Shown here piece after piece: positions 1-9,175 of a stretch of DNA of 64,000 nt; the stretch's first letter is position 1; each line of letters begins with the position of its first letter. Made by a program: the position numbers and the translations under genes. The notes beneath the pieces were generated by a model. The model was not told the DNA's origin and searched no databases. It worked only from the letters and a program-made list of their open reading frames with translations. Origin of the DNA: Streptomyces atratus (lineage in GTDB: Bacteria; Actinomycetota; Actinomycetes; Streptomycetales; Streptomycetaceae); contig NZ_BMRN01000033.1 of assembly GCF_014648655.1 (NCBI RefSeq), positions 1 through 64,000 on the forward strand, in the 5' to 3' direction.

Positions 1-2
1 GG

Positions 3-77
3 CACATCCCACCCGCCGAGCACGAAGCCAACTACTACAAGGAACTCACGAAACCCCAGGTCACAACCACAATCTGA
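3..77 (+). pseudogene. C-terminal end of an IS3-family transposase (cut by window edge)
   Basis: Twenty-four codons are open from the window edge to a TGA at 75-77. The peptide begins HIPPAEHEANYY, which is the usual C-terminal tail of IS3-family OrfB (DDE) transposases in actinobacteria. Only the tail is visible, so whether the upstream gene is intact cannot be judged. The terminal inverted repeat should lie just after the stop, but I could not define it. Confidence 0.7.
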
Positions 78-82
78 GATCT

Positions 83-295
83 CTACCGAACCCGGGGCGG
101 TTCATACCGTGTCCTGCTCCTGCTCCAGCGGCGGTCGAGATCCAGCCGGTTGGCGGGACCTCCGTGGGCGTACTCGTAGCCGTTGAGTTTTCCGTCGTGG
201 ACCGGGTCGAGAGAAAGGAAGTGCCGGGTCGACGGGCTGTGGAGACGGGCACCCATCAGGGCGGTGCCGGCACGTGTTTCGGCCGACCTCACGCG
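83..295 (-). pseudogene. RHS repeat-associated core fragment
   Basis: Read on the minus strand, this encodes a short RHS core: ALMGARLHSPSTRHFLSLDP, then GYEYAHGGPANRLDLD. This matches the usual RHS pattern in which a tyrosine-rich segment is followed by RFLSLDP and then NxYxYxxxxPxNxxDxDG. Full RHS proteins exceed 1000 aa, and here only about 70 residues of the core survive before a stop at 83. Nothing resembling the N-terminal shell or a toxin tip is nearby, so this is a relic. Confidence 0.6.
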
Positions 296-489
296 GCCAG
301 CCGGCCATAGCGGGCAGCGGCCTGCCCCCCCCGGTACCAATACTGTGGCCCACTGTCTGCACATGACCTTGTGCCTACCTCTGCGCTTGAGCGAGTACGC
401 GGACGGCTTGTGGGCTTCGGCTCGGGAGATGCTTCTCCGTACACTCCGGCGTGGGAGTGTTCGAAGTCCCGAGGTGGAAGGAAGGCTCG

Positions 490-990
490 ATGCTGTTCGG
501 CGATCGTGATGAGACCGGGTCGGTCTTTCGGCTCGGCTGGCGTGGCACTCACTACCCGGGAACGCCGGTGGACGACCTGTGGATAGCCATCCTCAAAGAG
601 CCGGACGGAACCTGGTGGTTCGATGCCTACTTCATCGGACGCGTGCCACTGGGTGGCGGTGCGCCACGGTCCGCCGCGTTCGCCCAGTGGCTGCTGGCAA
701 CCCCACCCGAAGGCCCGTACGAGAAGGAGTTCATGCTGATTGATGGCGAGCGACAGAGCGGATTGCGACAGGTCACCTTGCTGACTGTCGAGGTCCTGAT
801 GGGCCGTGAAGAAACCGGTGGGCCCGAGAGCCTTCAGGTACTGCTGACCGGCGAGACGCGGGTGCAGCGCCTCGCCTTCGAAGTGTGCGCGCCACTGGAA
901 TGCACGCTGGTACGTCGTTCCCATCTCGAAGACTCCATCGCCCGACTTCTCAGGATCTCCGCTGATGAAAGTCCTGCGGCCAAGGCCTGA
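490..990 (+). CDS. hypothetical protein
   Basis: A 166-aa acidic protein with actinobacterial codon bias that I do not recognise. The ATG at 490 has a good purine-rich ribosome site (GGAAGGAAGG) just upstream; a GTG at 451 in the same frame is an alternative. There is no signal peptide or membrane segment. Aromatic residues cluster in the first third (WWFDAYF around residues 41-47). The gene stands alone between transposon or RHS debris and a long gene-poor stretch. Confidence 0.6.
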   Translation: MLFGDRDETGSVFRLGWRGTHYPGTPVDDLWIAILKEPDGTWWFDAYFIGRVPLGGGAPRSAAFAQWLLATPPEGPYEKEFMLIDGERQSGLRQVTLLTVEVLMGREETGGPESLQVLLTGETRVQRLAFEVCAPLECTLVRRSHLEDSIARLLRISADESPAAKA

Positions 991-2260
991 CCTGCAAGTA
1001 CGGTGGCCAAACCGCGCGGAATCGACAGTGCGTGCTACCGCGGGCGCAGCCCCGGTTCCCACGGGTGCGTGGTACGGCTCCTCGCTTGCAGGGGCCGGGA
1101 CTGCCCCGGGACTGCGCTGTCGGGCCCTGCTCGTAGCGTTGTGAGTGAGGCCTCGCATCTGCCGGACCGTTGCCACCCGCAGTTCGCCGGACGATGGCGC
1201 TGTGCTTTTGGGCGATCACAGGCCCAGGGCGAAGGCACTGCCGGCCCCGTGGCCTGTAGCTCTGTGGTGGACGGAGACGGATCGCACGATTGAGGGGCTG
1301 TGCCGAAGCGTGGGGCCGGTATGTGACCCTGATTGCCTCTGGTGTGTGCGGGATGCCGTGTTCCAGGTTGACAGGCGTGGGCGGTGCAGGCGGGCGGTTG
1401 GGTTACTACTGGTGCCCCTGGCGTTGTTGTTCTCCCTCGAGTGGGCGGTGCACGCGGCGTTCGCTGCAGAGTCAGGCTCCGAGGCTCCGACGAGTGCGCG
1501 GAGGTCGGGCTGAGGACGGCGCGGATCACGACGAGCGTGGTGTTCACCCATGATGGTGAGGACCCGCACACGTGCCGAGAGCGGTCGTCCAGAGGCGCTC
1601 CCTGGCCGTGAACCGGCCCAAATGCGCGTGTGACGAGGCCAGGGGCAAAGAGGGCATCGACCACTGCTGGCTTCATTCCTGCGCGCGGGGAGCCCCACGT
1701 GCGCGGGGAGAGGCGCGCGGCGTCGTCGATCGCCGTGGGCTTGCCGGAGTCAGCCCCCACACGCGTGGGAACGAGAGTGCGCAGGCCACTGGCGCCGTGC
1801 CGAACAAGGAGCCAGTTCCCTGAAGCCGGCGACAGTCGTCGTCAGCCGGGACGACGTGTCGGCCATCGACGGCCGGACCAGCATGACCGAATGCAGTGGT
1901 GGCTTGCCTCAGCCTTGCGCGTAATCGGAATCCACAGCGAGTCGGTACGCCTGGCCCGACGGCGAGTACGACCACAGATCGGTCCTGTGCTCACGGGGTG
2001 GCGCACGGTTACGGCTCTCTTCTTGCGTGGTCGGCCGTGCACCATCCGAGGTCACGACCAGGTCAGAGCCTCACGGGGGCCGATGGCGGGGGTTGGTGCG
2101 ACGCTGGGAGGGGGTGGAAGCCGGTACGGAGCGGGGTGGTGTCATTCAGCCTCGTGACGATTCCGGTCCAGCGCTCCGTCGGGCCCGGTTGTCGAATCAG
2201 CCGGAGAGCATTTGGCGGCCGGGGTTTTGAGGCGTCTTGTGAACCGTGGGAGGACAGCCC
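991..2260. other. 1.27 kb without a convincing gene
   Basis: All reading frames here are short and have poor codon use. Several GC-rich partial palindromes occur, for example near 1051-1075, 1345-1365, 1669-1712 and 1749-1776. Those at the 3' end resemble worn type I-E CRISPR repeats (separate entry). I see no other recognisable element. Confidence 0.5.
1669..1776. repeat. degenerate CRISPR-like (type I-E style) repeat remnants
   Basis: Two or three imperfect copies of a GC-rich hairpin repeat are visible. One around 1669-1696 contains CCTGCGCGCGGGGAG, one around 1691-1712 contains CCCCACGTGCGCGGGGAG, and one at 1749-1776 contains CCCCCACACGCGTGGGAACG. The CCCCAC cores of the last two are about 62 bases apart, close to the 61-base period of I-E arrays (29-base repeat plus 32-base spacer). 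The repeats are not identical and no cas gene lies in the window, so this is at most a dead fragment. Confidence 0.3.
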
Positions 2261-2818
2261 ATGAATTACACATCGGGAAGCAGCGTGACCAAGTACTCGT
2301 CTGTGTTGCTCGTGGCAGGTGCTTTGGTTGGGTGCCTGATGGCAGGTACCGGTTCCGGGGCATCGGTAGACAGGGCCGCCCTTGGGCGGGCCCCGGTTGC
2401 CCCATGCACGAATACCCAACTCGTCGCGAACAGTGCGCAGCGGATGGAGCCCAGCCAGGTACGGATCACCGTCATCAACCAGGGTCCGAATCCGTGCGTG
2501 CTGAGTGGCTTTCCCACCGTGGCTCTAGCGGGTCAGGGCTCACCGGACAGGAACAAACCCCTCAATGTCGTCCGGCAGGGCAAGGTGGGGCCAGTGCAAC
2601 TGGCGGTCGGCGGCCGGGCCTCTACGCAACTCTCCTTTACGCCGGTTCTTGGCGAGGCGGGCGGATATTGCGCCTCCGGCGCCGCACCTTCCGTCGCGCC
2701 CTCGATCGTGGTGGGTGTTGCGGGCGGGAGGCAGCAGCTGGCGCCGGATGACGGTGGCGACTTCGCGCTCTGCGGCAGCACTGTCCGTGCTACTGCCTTC
2801 CGCGCTGCCGGTTCCTGA
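2261..2818 (+). CDS. DUF4232 domain lipoprotein
   Basis: A 185-aa exported protein. The N-terminus has a hydrophobic stretch followed by a lipobox-like LVGC with the cysteine near residue 25, so it is probably a lipoprotein on the outer face of the membrane. The body matches the DUF4232 pattern common in Streptomyces: a PC...L start, then VINQGPNPCVLSGFPTV with the paired cysteine. DUF4232 proteins are of unknown function. The ATG at 2261 follows GGGAGG at 2247-2252; a GTG at 2246 is in frame but lacks this support. It has no obvious operon partner. Confidence 0.75.
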   Translation: MNYTSGSSVTKYSSVLLVAGALVGCLMAGTGSGASVDRAALGRAPVAPCTNTQLVANSAQRMEPSQVRITVINQGPNPCVLSGFPTVALAGQGSPDRNKPLNVVRQGKVGPVQLAVGGRASTQLSFTPVLGEAGGYCASGAAPSVAPSIVVGVAGGRQQLAPDDGGDFALCGSTVRATAFRAAGS

Positions 2819-3011
2819 CGGTTGGAGGGCGTCGTAGCCCTGCCACTGTGGGATGCCGCCGACACCATGCTGAAACGGTGTCAGCCTCTCCACTGGCATG
2901 CGGAGTTCGGCGCTCAGCTCAAGGCGGAGCAGGGCTGAGGCGCACGCGGGGGCGGCACGGCAGCGCCGACTGCGACCCTACTCAGGAGCCTGATGTTCCG
3001 CCGCCGAGCAG

Positions 3012-3640
3012 GTGCCCACATCCCTGGAGGAACGGCGTGGACGACCGCCCTGCTTCCGCCCGGCCGCTTTCGACGGCGCCCTCGTCGACGCGGCGCAGCT
3101 CGGGTTTCCCGTGTCGTGCGAAGACCGCTCTGGATCCCTACTCGCCACCCTCGCCCACCCTCGCCGCCTCGAAGCCGCACGGCCGCATGGTCGAGCTCGG
3201 GGCCGGAGGCAGCGAGGGGGGCCGCCTGGCTGCTCCAGGGCATGAGCTCTGATGCCCGCCTGACCGGCGTCGAGACGGACAGTGCCCGGCAGACCGTCGC
3301 AGCCGAGTACCTCGGCACCGATTCGCGCGTTGCCTTCGCGGCGGCCGATGCCGACACCTGGCTCGACACCTACAGCGGACCGCCGCTCGCCCTGGCGTAC
3401 ACCGAATGCCGACCCGGAAAGTTCCACCGCCTGGATGACCTTCTCGGCCTTGCTGGACCCGGCGGTCTCCACGTCGTCGTCGACCTGCTGCCGCAACCCA
3501 CATGTCCCAACGACCACCAGTCCCGCGTCGATATGTTCCTCGCACACCTGACCGATCGAGTCAACTTGCTTGCCACTACCGCGACATGGGCATCCGGGGT
3601 GCTCACCGGAACTCGCAGCTGTCGGGCTATCGTGAGCGGC
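3012..3640 (+). pseudogene. frameshifted SAM-dependent O-methyltransferase gene
   Basis: Three frames are needed to read this class I methyltransferase. The first (from about 3012) gives VPTSLEERRG and FGFPxSCED-like residues. The second gives the SAM-binding segment HGRMVELGAGGSEGG (about 3175-3225). The third gives AAWLLQGMSSDARLTGVETD and the rest. The first break coincides with a perfect 10-bp tandem duplication (CACCCTCGCC at 3146-3155 and 3156-3165). The second is at a run of six G near 3222. The last frame has no stop of its own and continues in frame into hemC. Relatives are intact O-methyltransferase-like proteins of about 210 aa. Confidence 0.65.
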
Positions 3641-4576
3641 ATGTCTGCCCCTGAGCTGATCCGCATCGTGTCCCGCGACTCGCCCATGGCCCTCGCTCAG
3701 GTGGAGCGCGTCCGTGCTGAGCTGGCCGCGCTCCACCCCACCACTGCCACCGAAGTCGTCCCCGTCAAGACGACCGGCGACAAATGGATGGGTGACCTTG
3801 CCCAGGTCGAGGGCAAAGGCGCGTTCACCAAGGAAGTCGACCAGGCACTGCTGGCCGGGGAGGCGGATCTCGCAGTGCATTGCGTCAAGGACATCCCGGC
3901 CGACCGACCCCTGCCCGCCGGGACCACCTTCGCCGCCTTCCTCGAACGCGACGACATCCGCGACGCCCTCATCCACCCGGACGGCCTGCAGCTCGACCAG
4001 CTCCCGGCAGGCTCCCGGATCGGTACCTCCTCCGTACGCCGCATCGCTCAGCTGGCCGCATCCCACCCGCACCTGGAATGCGTACCGATGCGCGGCAACG
4101 CCAACCGCCGCCTGGAGAAACTCGCCGCAGGCGAGGCCGACGCCCTGCTCCTGGCCGTCTCCGGACTCGAACGCATCGACCGCACCGACGTGATCACCGA
4201 GATTCTGTCGCCCGAGGTGATGTGCCCACCGATCGGAGCCGGGATCCTGGCCCTCCAGTGCCGCGAAGGCGACACCGCCCTGATCGACGCCGTCAGCCCA
4301 CTCGGCCACCCCGCCACGTACCGTGAGACCACCGCCGAGCGGATGTTTCTCCACGTACTGCAAGGCCACTGCAACAGCCCCATCGCCGGATACGCACAGG
4401 TGGAACGAAACGGCGAACTTTCACTACGGGCCAAGGTCTTCACGCCCGACGGCAAGACCGTGCTCAACGCCCACGAATGGGCCGGCCCCCTCGACCCCGC
4501 CACCCTCGGCACCTCCGTCGCCGTCAGCCTGCTGCGCCAAGGCGCACGCGAGCTGATCGACGGCATCGCGCACTGA
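3641..4576 (+). CDS. hemC: hydroxymethylbilane synthase (porphobilinogen deaminase)
   Basis: A 311-aa cytoplasmic enzyme that condenses four porphobilinogens into hydroxymethylbilane in tetrapyrrole synthesis. Visible family motifs are IVSRDSPMALAQ, GKGAFTKEVDQALL, DLAVHCVKDIP, ERDDIRDALI, GTSSVRRIAQL and MRGNANRRLEKL. The dipyrromethane-anchoring cysteine is in LQGHCNSPIAGYA, where most HemC have GGC. No other heme genes are nearby, so this may be a second copy serving a specialised pathway. The ATG at 3641 lacks a good ribosome site but follows TATCGT (3628-3633), so a leaderless message is possible. The reading frame is continuous with the upstream methyltransferase relic. Confidence 0.88.
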   Translation: MSAPELIRIVSRDSPMALAQVERVRAELAALHPTTATEVVPVKTTGDKWMGDLAQVEGKGAFTKEVDQALLAGEADLAVHCVKDIPADRPLPAGTTFAAFLERDDIRDALIHPDGLQLDQLPAGSRIGTSSVRRIAQLAASHPHLECVPMRGNANRRLEKLAAGEADALLLAVSGLERIDRTDVITEILSPEVMCPPIGAGILALQCREGDTALIDAVSPLGHPATYRETTAERMFLHVLQGHCNSPIAGYAQVERNGELSLRAKVFTPDGKTVLNAHEWAGPLDPATLGTSVAVSLLRQGARELIDGIAH

Positions 4577-4932
4577 CTCCCAGCCGAAGTACCGGACGTC
4601 TCACCGGACTCAAGACCACTGTTGCAGGCCGCGTACAGGATCCAGCATCGGGCTCCGGACGCATCGGCGCATGTTCTTCCTTGGACGTCGCTGTAGGAGG
4701 GCTTGAACCAAGCCGACCTTTTGACCACTACAGATGCCGTCTCTGTACTGCGCAGGTCGAAGGGCGACATCGGTCCTGCTGGTCCTGGCCCCGTGGGGAA
4801 GGGCGGCGGTCATGGAGCTGTCGGCCGGAATGGGCAGACGTGTCTCGGCGACGGCGGAGACGGTGACCCGTAGTGGCGTGTGAGTTCTGATGACTGCCGC
4901 AACATTCAGTACTCGGATTCGGGCGCCCGCAA

Positions 4933-4938
4933 TAGGAT
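4933..4938 (+). promoter_or_regulatory. -10 element TAGGAT before the HAD gene
   Basis: TAGGAT lies 8 bases before the ATG at 4946. That is the spacing seen when transcription starts at or next to the start codon, so the HAD message is probably leaderless. The interval 4577-4945 otherwise shows no gene; a clear -35 box is not evident. Confidence 0.4.
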
Positions 4939-4945
4939 GCGGCCC

Positions 4946-5587
4946 ATGATTCGCGCAGTCGTGTTCGACATCGGAGAAACCCTCACCCGAGACGACCGCT
5001 ACTGGGCATCCTGGGCCGACTGGCTCGGCGTCCCACGACACACGATCAGTGCCCTCGTCGGTGCCGTCGTCACCCAAGGTCGCGACAACACAGAGGCGTT
5101 GCGTATGGTCCGCCCGGACATCGACATCGCCGTCGAGTATGCTGCCCGCGAAGCAGCCGGCCAGGGTGAGTACCTCGACGAGACAGACCTCTACCCAGAT
5201 GTACGCCTTGCTCTTGAAGGACTTCGCAATCTCGGCATCCGTGTGATCGTCGCCGGGAACCAGACCAGCAAGGCCGGCGAGATGCTCCGCGCGCTCGGCC
5301 TTCCTGCCGACCTCGTCGCCACGTCGGCGGAGTGGGGTGTCGCCAAGCCGGATGCGGAGTTCTTCCGACGTGTACTCGCTGCGTCAGGAGCCGCCCCTCA
5401 CGAGACCGTCTACGTGGGCGACCACCCGGCGAACGACGTATTCCCTGCCAAGGCTGCAGGACTGCGGCCCGCCCACATTCGCCGCGGGCCGTGGGGACAC
5501 TGGTGGGCCGACGCCCCCGACGTCGTTGCCACCGCGGAGTGGTCGATCACTTCGCTCACGGACTTGACCGGCATCGTCAGCGAGTGA
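4946..5587 (+). CDS. HAD-superfamily hydrolase
   Basis: A 213-aa protein of the haloacid dehalogenase superfamily. Motif I is VVFDIGETL near residues 5-13: the nucleophilic aspartate is present, but the second aspartate of the usual DxD is glycine, as in the DIGN/DLGG subgroup. Motif II falls near VIVAGNQT, motif III uses the lysine in GVAKPDAEFF, and motif IV is YVGDHPANDVFPAKAAGL. The substrate is unknown; candidates are small phosphate esters or haloacids. Longer starts upstream are possible, but MIRAVVFD is the usual N-terminus. The gene stands alone. Confidence 0.8.
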   Translation: MIRAVVFDIGETLTRDDRYWASWADWLGVPRHTISALVGAVVTQGRDNTEALRMVRPDIDIAVEYAAREAAGQGEYLDETDLYPDVRLALEGLRNLGIRVIVAGNQTSKAGEMLRALGLPADLVATSAEWGVAKPDAEFFRRVLAASGAAPHETVYVGDHPANDVFPAKAAGLRPAHIRRGPWGHWWADAPDVVATAEWSITSLTDLTGIVSE

Positions 5588-5834
5588 CACAGCCAGACGG
5601 CCCTCACCTGAACTCAAGCCCTCGGGTGGAACCGTATGCATACCTTTGAGATGAAGATCCCGGTACGGCCCGAAGCGGAGGCCGTGAACGGACCACGTAT
5701 GCCGCCGTCCTCAACTGGCCTGGCAGACCGATGAATCGCGTACTACCGCAGCTTCGCCCGCCCGAGCACGACTCAGCAGAAGATGGTCGGCGCCACGTGC
5801 GTAGCCCTGGGCAGGATCCGAAACATCGAGCGGC

Positions 5835-6640
5835 GTGAGCGAGGCGATACCGGCGACCTCTCGAGCGATCGCCGCACCCCTCGGTGTGGACCCGTCCGAG
5901 CTCACAACCGACGGAGAGTATGCGTCCACCCGGACGTGTGACGTACTGCCCGCCCTGTCGGCGGCAATCACCGCATACGACGTCCGGACGACGGGCCGGT
6001 CCGGTTGGCTGCCTGAGTTGAGGTCCGCGGTCGGCCCAGGCCACAGCCTGGCGCCTGTCTGCCCAGTATCTGCGGATCGCCCGGGCCGCCGGCCGCGAAT
6101 TTCTGGCCGAACTCGCCCGCGCGACACAGGGCCCGGCCGGCACCGACGGACGTGACCTTGCCATGCTCCGTGTCGCGGTGTACCGCTGTGCCGACTCCGT
6201 AGCCTACAAAATACGGAACCCATGACCTGTCCGCACGACTCGTCGAGCTGATGCGCTGGGCTCCCTCGGGCTCGGACGATCTCCTCTTGGACTCCGCCGT
6301 CGGCTATGTCCGAGCCGAGGTCTTCTTCGCCGCTCGAGCCCACGCATCAGGCCCGCGCGCACCGGAGCAGGCAATCGATGCCTGCCCACCCCCTGTCGGC
6401 CATGAGGCCGCCGCCCGCGGGCCATTCCACATGAGGGCTGCAGTTGTCGCGGGGCGGGCCGGCCGCCATGACGCGGCCGACGAACACTCGACGAAGTACG
6501 GACCATGGGGGACTGCGTGCCGGACGGCGTGTACCGAGGTCAGTCTTGGCAACGAACACGTGCAGCCCTGCGGCGACATGTACAAGTACCACTGCACCAG
6601 TGCGCGGGCCACGTGGACGTCGAGATCAAAACGTATTGCT
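5835..6640 (+). pseudogene. decayed XRE-type regulator (C-terminal sensor part)
   Basis: Pieces in shifting frames resemble the C-terminal half of Streptomyces XRE-family regulators: RLSAQYLRIARAAGREFLAE and DLAMLRVAVYRCADSVAYK, then, after a one-base slip in a run of A near 6205-6212, GTHDLSARLVELMRWA and DLLLDSAVGYVRAEVFFAAR. A further slip near 6500 leads to MGDCVPDGVYRG. The helix-turn-helix end is not recognisable. The gene cannot be functional as read, unless the breaks are sequencing errors. Confidence 0.45.
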
Positions 6641-6914
6641 CAAATGCCGGGCCACGGTGCACGCTTGCTGCGCACGTCATCACCGTGGCCCGCGGCCACG
6701 TACGGGGCTGTTGACTTGGCCGAGCTCGCCGAATGGGTTGTCAGCGCAGGGTGGGATGCCAAGCTCACCGCCGCCCTGCGGCCTCGGCCTGAGCTCGCTG
6801 CAGGACGTTCGATGCTGGCTCCTGCTGTCATGCGGCTAGTTCTGACTACGGCCCTGTTCCGCATTCCGCCCCGGCGTTCACGACACTCACCTCAATCAGG
6901 AAGGACAGCGCACC

Positions 6915-7688
6915 GTGATCCGTACCATCGACCTCGCTGCCCTCAACACGGCGACAAAGTATCCGTCGATCCCCACCTACCACGTGCTCGACCCGAAGAA
7001 CGGCGGCCTCATCGAGGAGGCGACCGCGTTCAACGGCGATGTGTACCTCACCGAGAAGGTCGACGGCACCAACGGCCGAATCATCAGCTTTCCCGGCGGT
7101 GACTACGTCCTCGGTAGCAGAGAGGAACTTCTCTACGCCCGGGGCGACCTGATCGGGAACCCCGCCCTCGGTATCGCCGACGCGCTGCGTCCCCTCGCCG
7201 ACCGCATCACTCCGCCCACCAGCGGCATCCGGGTCCTGTACCTGGAGGTGTACGGCGGTAAGGTCACCGCGGCCAGCCGCGAATACACCAGTAACCGCAC
7301 TGTCGGCTGCCGCATGTTCGACGCGGCCGACGTCCCGCTCGACGTCCTGGAGCGGCCGCGGGCCCAGATCTCCGGCTGGCGTGAGGGCGGCGGGCAAGGG
7401 TTCCTCTCCGAGTACGCACTGATCCAGGCCGCCAAGGCCGAAGACATTGAGCTCGTCCCGCGCTTGGCCATGGTGGACGCGGGCGACCTGCCGACTGGCG
7501 TTGCTGAGATGCAGACGTTCCTCGCCGATCGTCTGCCGACGACCTGCGTTGCCCTGGACGAGGGCGCGGGCGGCCACCCCGAGGGCATCGTTCTCCGCAG
7601 CGGCGACCGCTCGGTGATTGCCAAGGCCCGGTTCCAGGACTACCGGCGCACCCTCAAGCGCCGCCCCCAGAACACACGTAATCGCTGA
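6915..7688 (+). CDS. RNA ligase, Rnl2-like
   Basis: A 257-aa nucleotidyltransferase-fold protein. Motif I (lysine to be adenylylated) is EKVDGTNGRI at about residues 46-55. A motif III-like YLEVYGG follows near 109-115, motif IV is PEGIVLRSG near 226-234, and motif V is IAKARFQDY near 238-246. These identify the Rnl2 family, which seals 3'-OH/5'-phosphate RNA ends using ATP. It lacks a long C-terminal extension. The GTG at 6915 follows AGGAAGGACAG. It stands alone between two decayed genes; no RtcB, Pnkp or toxin gene is close, so the substrate cannot be inferred. Confidence 0.82.
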   Translation: MIRTIDLAALNTATKYPSIPTYHVLDPKNGGLIEEATAFNGDVYLTEKVDGTNGRIISFPGGDYVLGSREELLYARGDLIGNPALGIADALRPLADRITPPTSGIRVLYLEVYGGKVTAASREYTSNRTVGCRMFDAADVPLDVLERPRAQISGWREGGGQGFLSEYALIQAAKAEDIELVPRLAMVDAGDLPTGVAEMQTFLADRLPTTCVALDEGAGGHPEGIVLRSGDRSVIAKARFQDYRRTLKRRPQNTRNR

Positions 7689-8161
7689 CCTTTTCGCGGC
7701 CGGCCGCAGTGGCGGCGGCCCGCCCGCGAGGCCGTGACCCGCTCCGTCGAGGCGCGGCGGGGGCTGCATGCACCATTGGCGGCAAGCGCCGCCCCGCGGT
7801 CGCGGCCGGCATCCTGGACGAACTCGCCGCCATGCCCCAGGCGGCGGACGCCGTCCTCGCCCACTCTCCTGGGCGGGGCCCGGCTGCGCGGCCCGCTGAA
7901 CACCACGTGCTGCGAAGAGGCGTGGAACGAGAATGTGGCCCGCCGCGAAACCCTGCCCAGTTCGATGGTGGTCGAGGGCGAGGCTTACTCAGGTGATCGC
8001 GGAGTCCGTGCGGCTACCCGTCCCCGTCTCCGAACTGTCCTTGGCGTACCACCCGGCTGACGGAAGAAGAGCGTGGGGGCTTCCGGCTGACGGGGTACGG
8101 TACCTGCTCGGAGCTCCTTCAGACCGGTTGGAACATGCGATCCAATCGGCCGGTGACTTGC
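7689..8161. other. intergenic, no recognisable gene
   Basis: About 470 bases just after the ligase gene. A 12-bp palindrome GCGGCCGGCCGC follows the ligase stop and could be the base of a terminator, but there is no T tract. Short coding-like snatches (around 7795-7865, reading AVAAGILDELAAMPQAADAV) suggest another eroded gene, which I cannot name. Confidence 0.35.
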
Positions 8162-8574
8162 ATGAACGTGGCTCTGGGGCCGCCGGAGCTGATCGACGGC
8201 TGCTGGGTGGTGGGAGATTCCCGGCGGCCGGGCGGCTTCTGGGTGGAGTTTTCGTGGGAGTGGCTGTATCGGCGCACGCGCTTCTCGGAGGGCGAGTTGA
8301 TCCCCTGGTCCAGGAACATGCTGGGGGTGAGAGCGACGGTGGGGCGCGGGTGCCCGGCCAGGGAGGCAACTTCACGCTGCTGGGCCTGCTCGGCGGCCTG
8401 CCGGGTTTCAAGGGACGCGGCGGTGGCCACCTGGACATGACGCTGCGCCACCCGTACGAGGACCGGAGGGTGGACTTCCACCGGCACCGCCGCTGGTGCC
8501 GGGTTTTCGAGATCCTCCTTCTGGCGGAGTGTCGGCTGCGTTCGCCGCCCGGACCGACGACTGCGGATGCTTGA
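8162..8574 (+). pseudogene. frameshifted conserved hypothetical gene
   Basis: The first frame gives a protein-like sequence, MNVALGPPELIDGCWVV, RPGGFWVEFSWEWLYRRTRF and ELIPWSRNMLGV. Near 8345-8370 the coherent sequence moves to another frame: GNFTLLGLLGGLPGFKGRG, HLDMTLRHPYEDRRVDF and EILLLAE. Together they look like one Streptomyces protein of unknown function (tryptophan-rich start, then a glycine-rich loop and TLRHPYED). At least one frameshift breaks it, and the C-terminal end blurs into noncoding sequence. Confidence 0.45.
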
Positions 8575-8699
8575 CCAGGCGGCCCTGACTTCTGCGGGCG
8601 CCGAGCAGTTGGCGGCCAGTGTGTGGATGGAGCAGAGCGCAATGATCTGCGCGGTCAGCTCCTCCTCGGGTCTCGGCGCAGCAACGCTACTGAGCGGCG

Positions 8700-9175
8700 G
8701 GTCTCCGCGTGCTGGAACAGACGCCGTATCAGGTCGGTTGGAAGAACATCTTGAGCGGCCAGCGTCAGCAGTTCCGCATCGAGGTTCATCGATCGCGGGC
8801 TGGAGCGTGCCATCTTTGATGGTAGTGAGGTCAGTCAGGCCTATCAACGACGCAGGTCTGGCAACCTGGAGCGGATTGCTCAGTCAACTTTGCCGTGGAG
8901 GTGAGCACGTGTCCTGGCCGTCTGTAATCATTCCTGCCCAGCGGAATATCGCCCGTGGCTCGAGGCGCGGGTTCTTTTCTTCGGACTCGTGCCGGACCCG
9001 CTGACCGGCGACGAAACTCCGTAACGAGACTCGACTCCGGCGAACCTGTCCTCAAGGGACGCGTGTCCCGTCGTGGCTATGGCGATGTGGCCATGCGAGG
9101 GTGCTTCTGCCGCTGGGGGACAGATGGATACGGTCTTGTATCCGACTCCGGTCCGGTGGGCGGGAGCAGAGGTCT
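8700..9175. other. intergenic, nothing recognised
   Basis: About 475 bases between the broken hypothetical gene and the end of the alpha/beta hydrolase gene. No frame on either strand shows sustained coding bias, and I see no strong repeat or RNA gene. Confidence 0.4.

Noticed and set aside
1669..1776. Functional CRISPR array
   Set aside because: Repeats are not identical, at most three are seen, spacer lengths vary and no cas genes are present.
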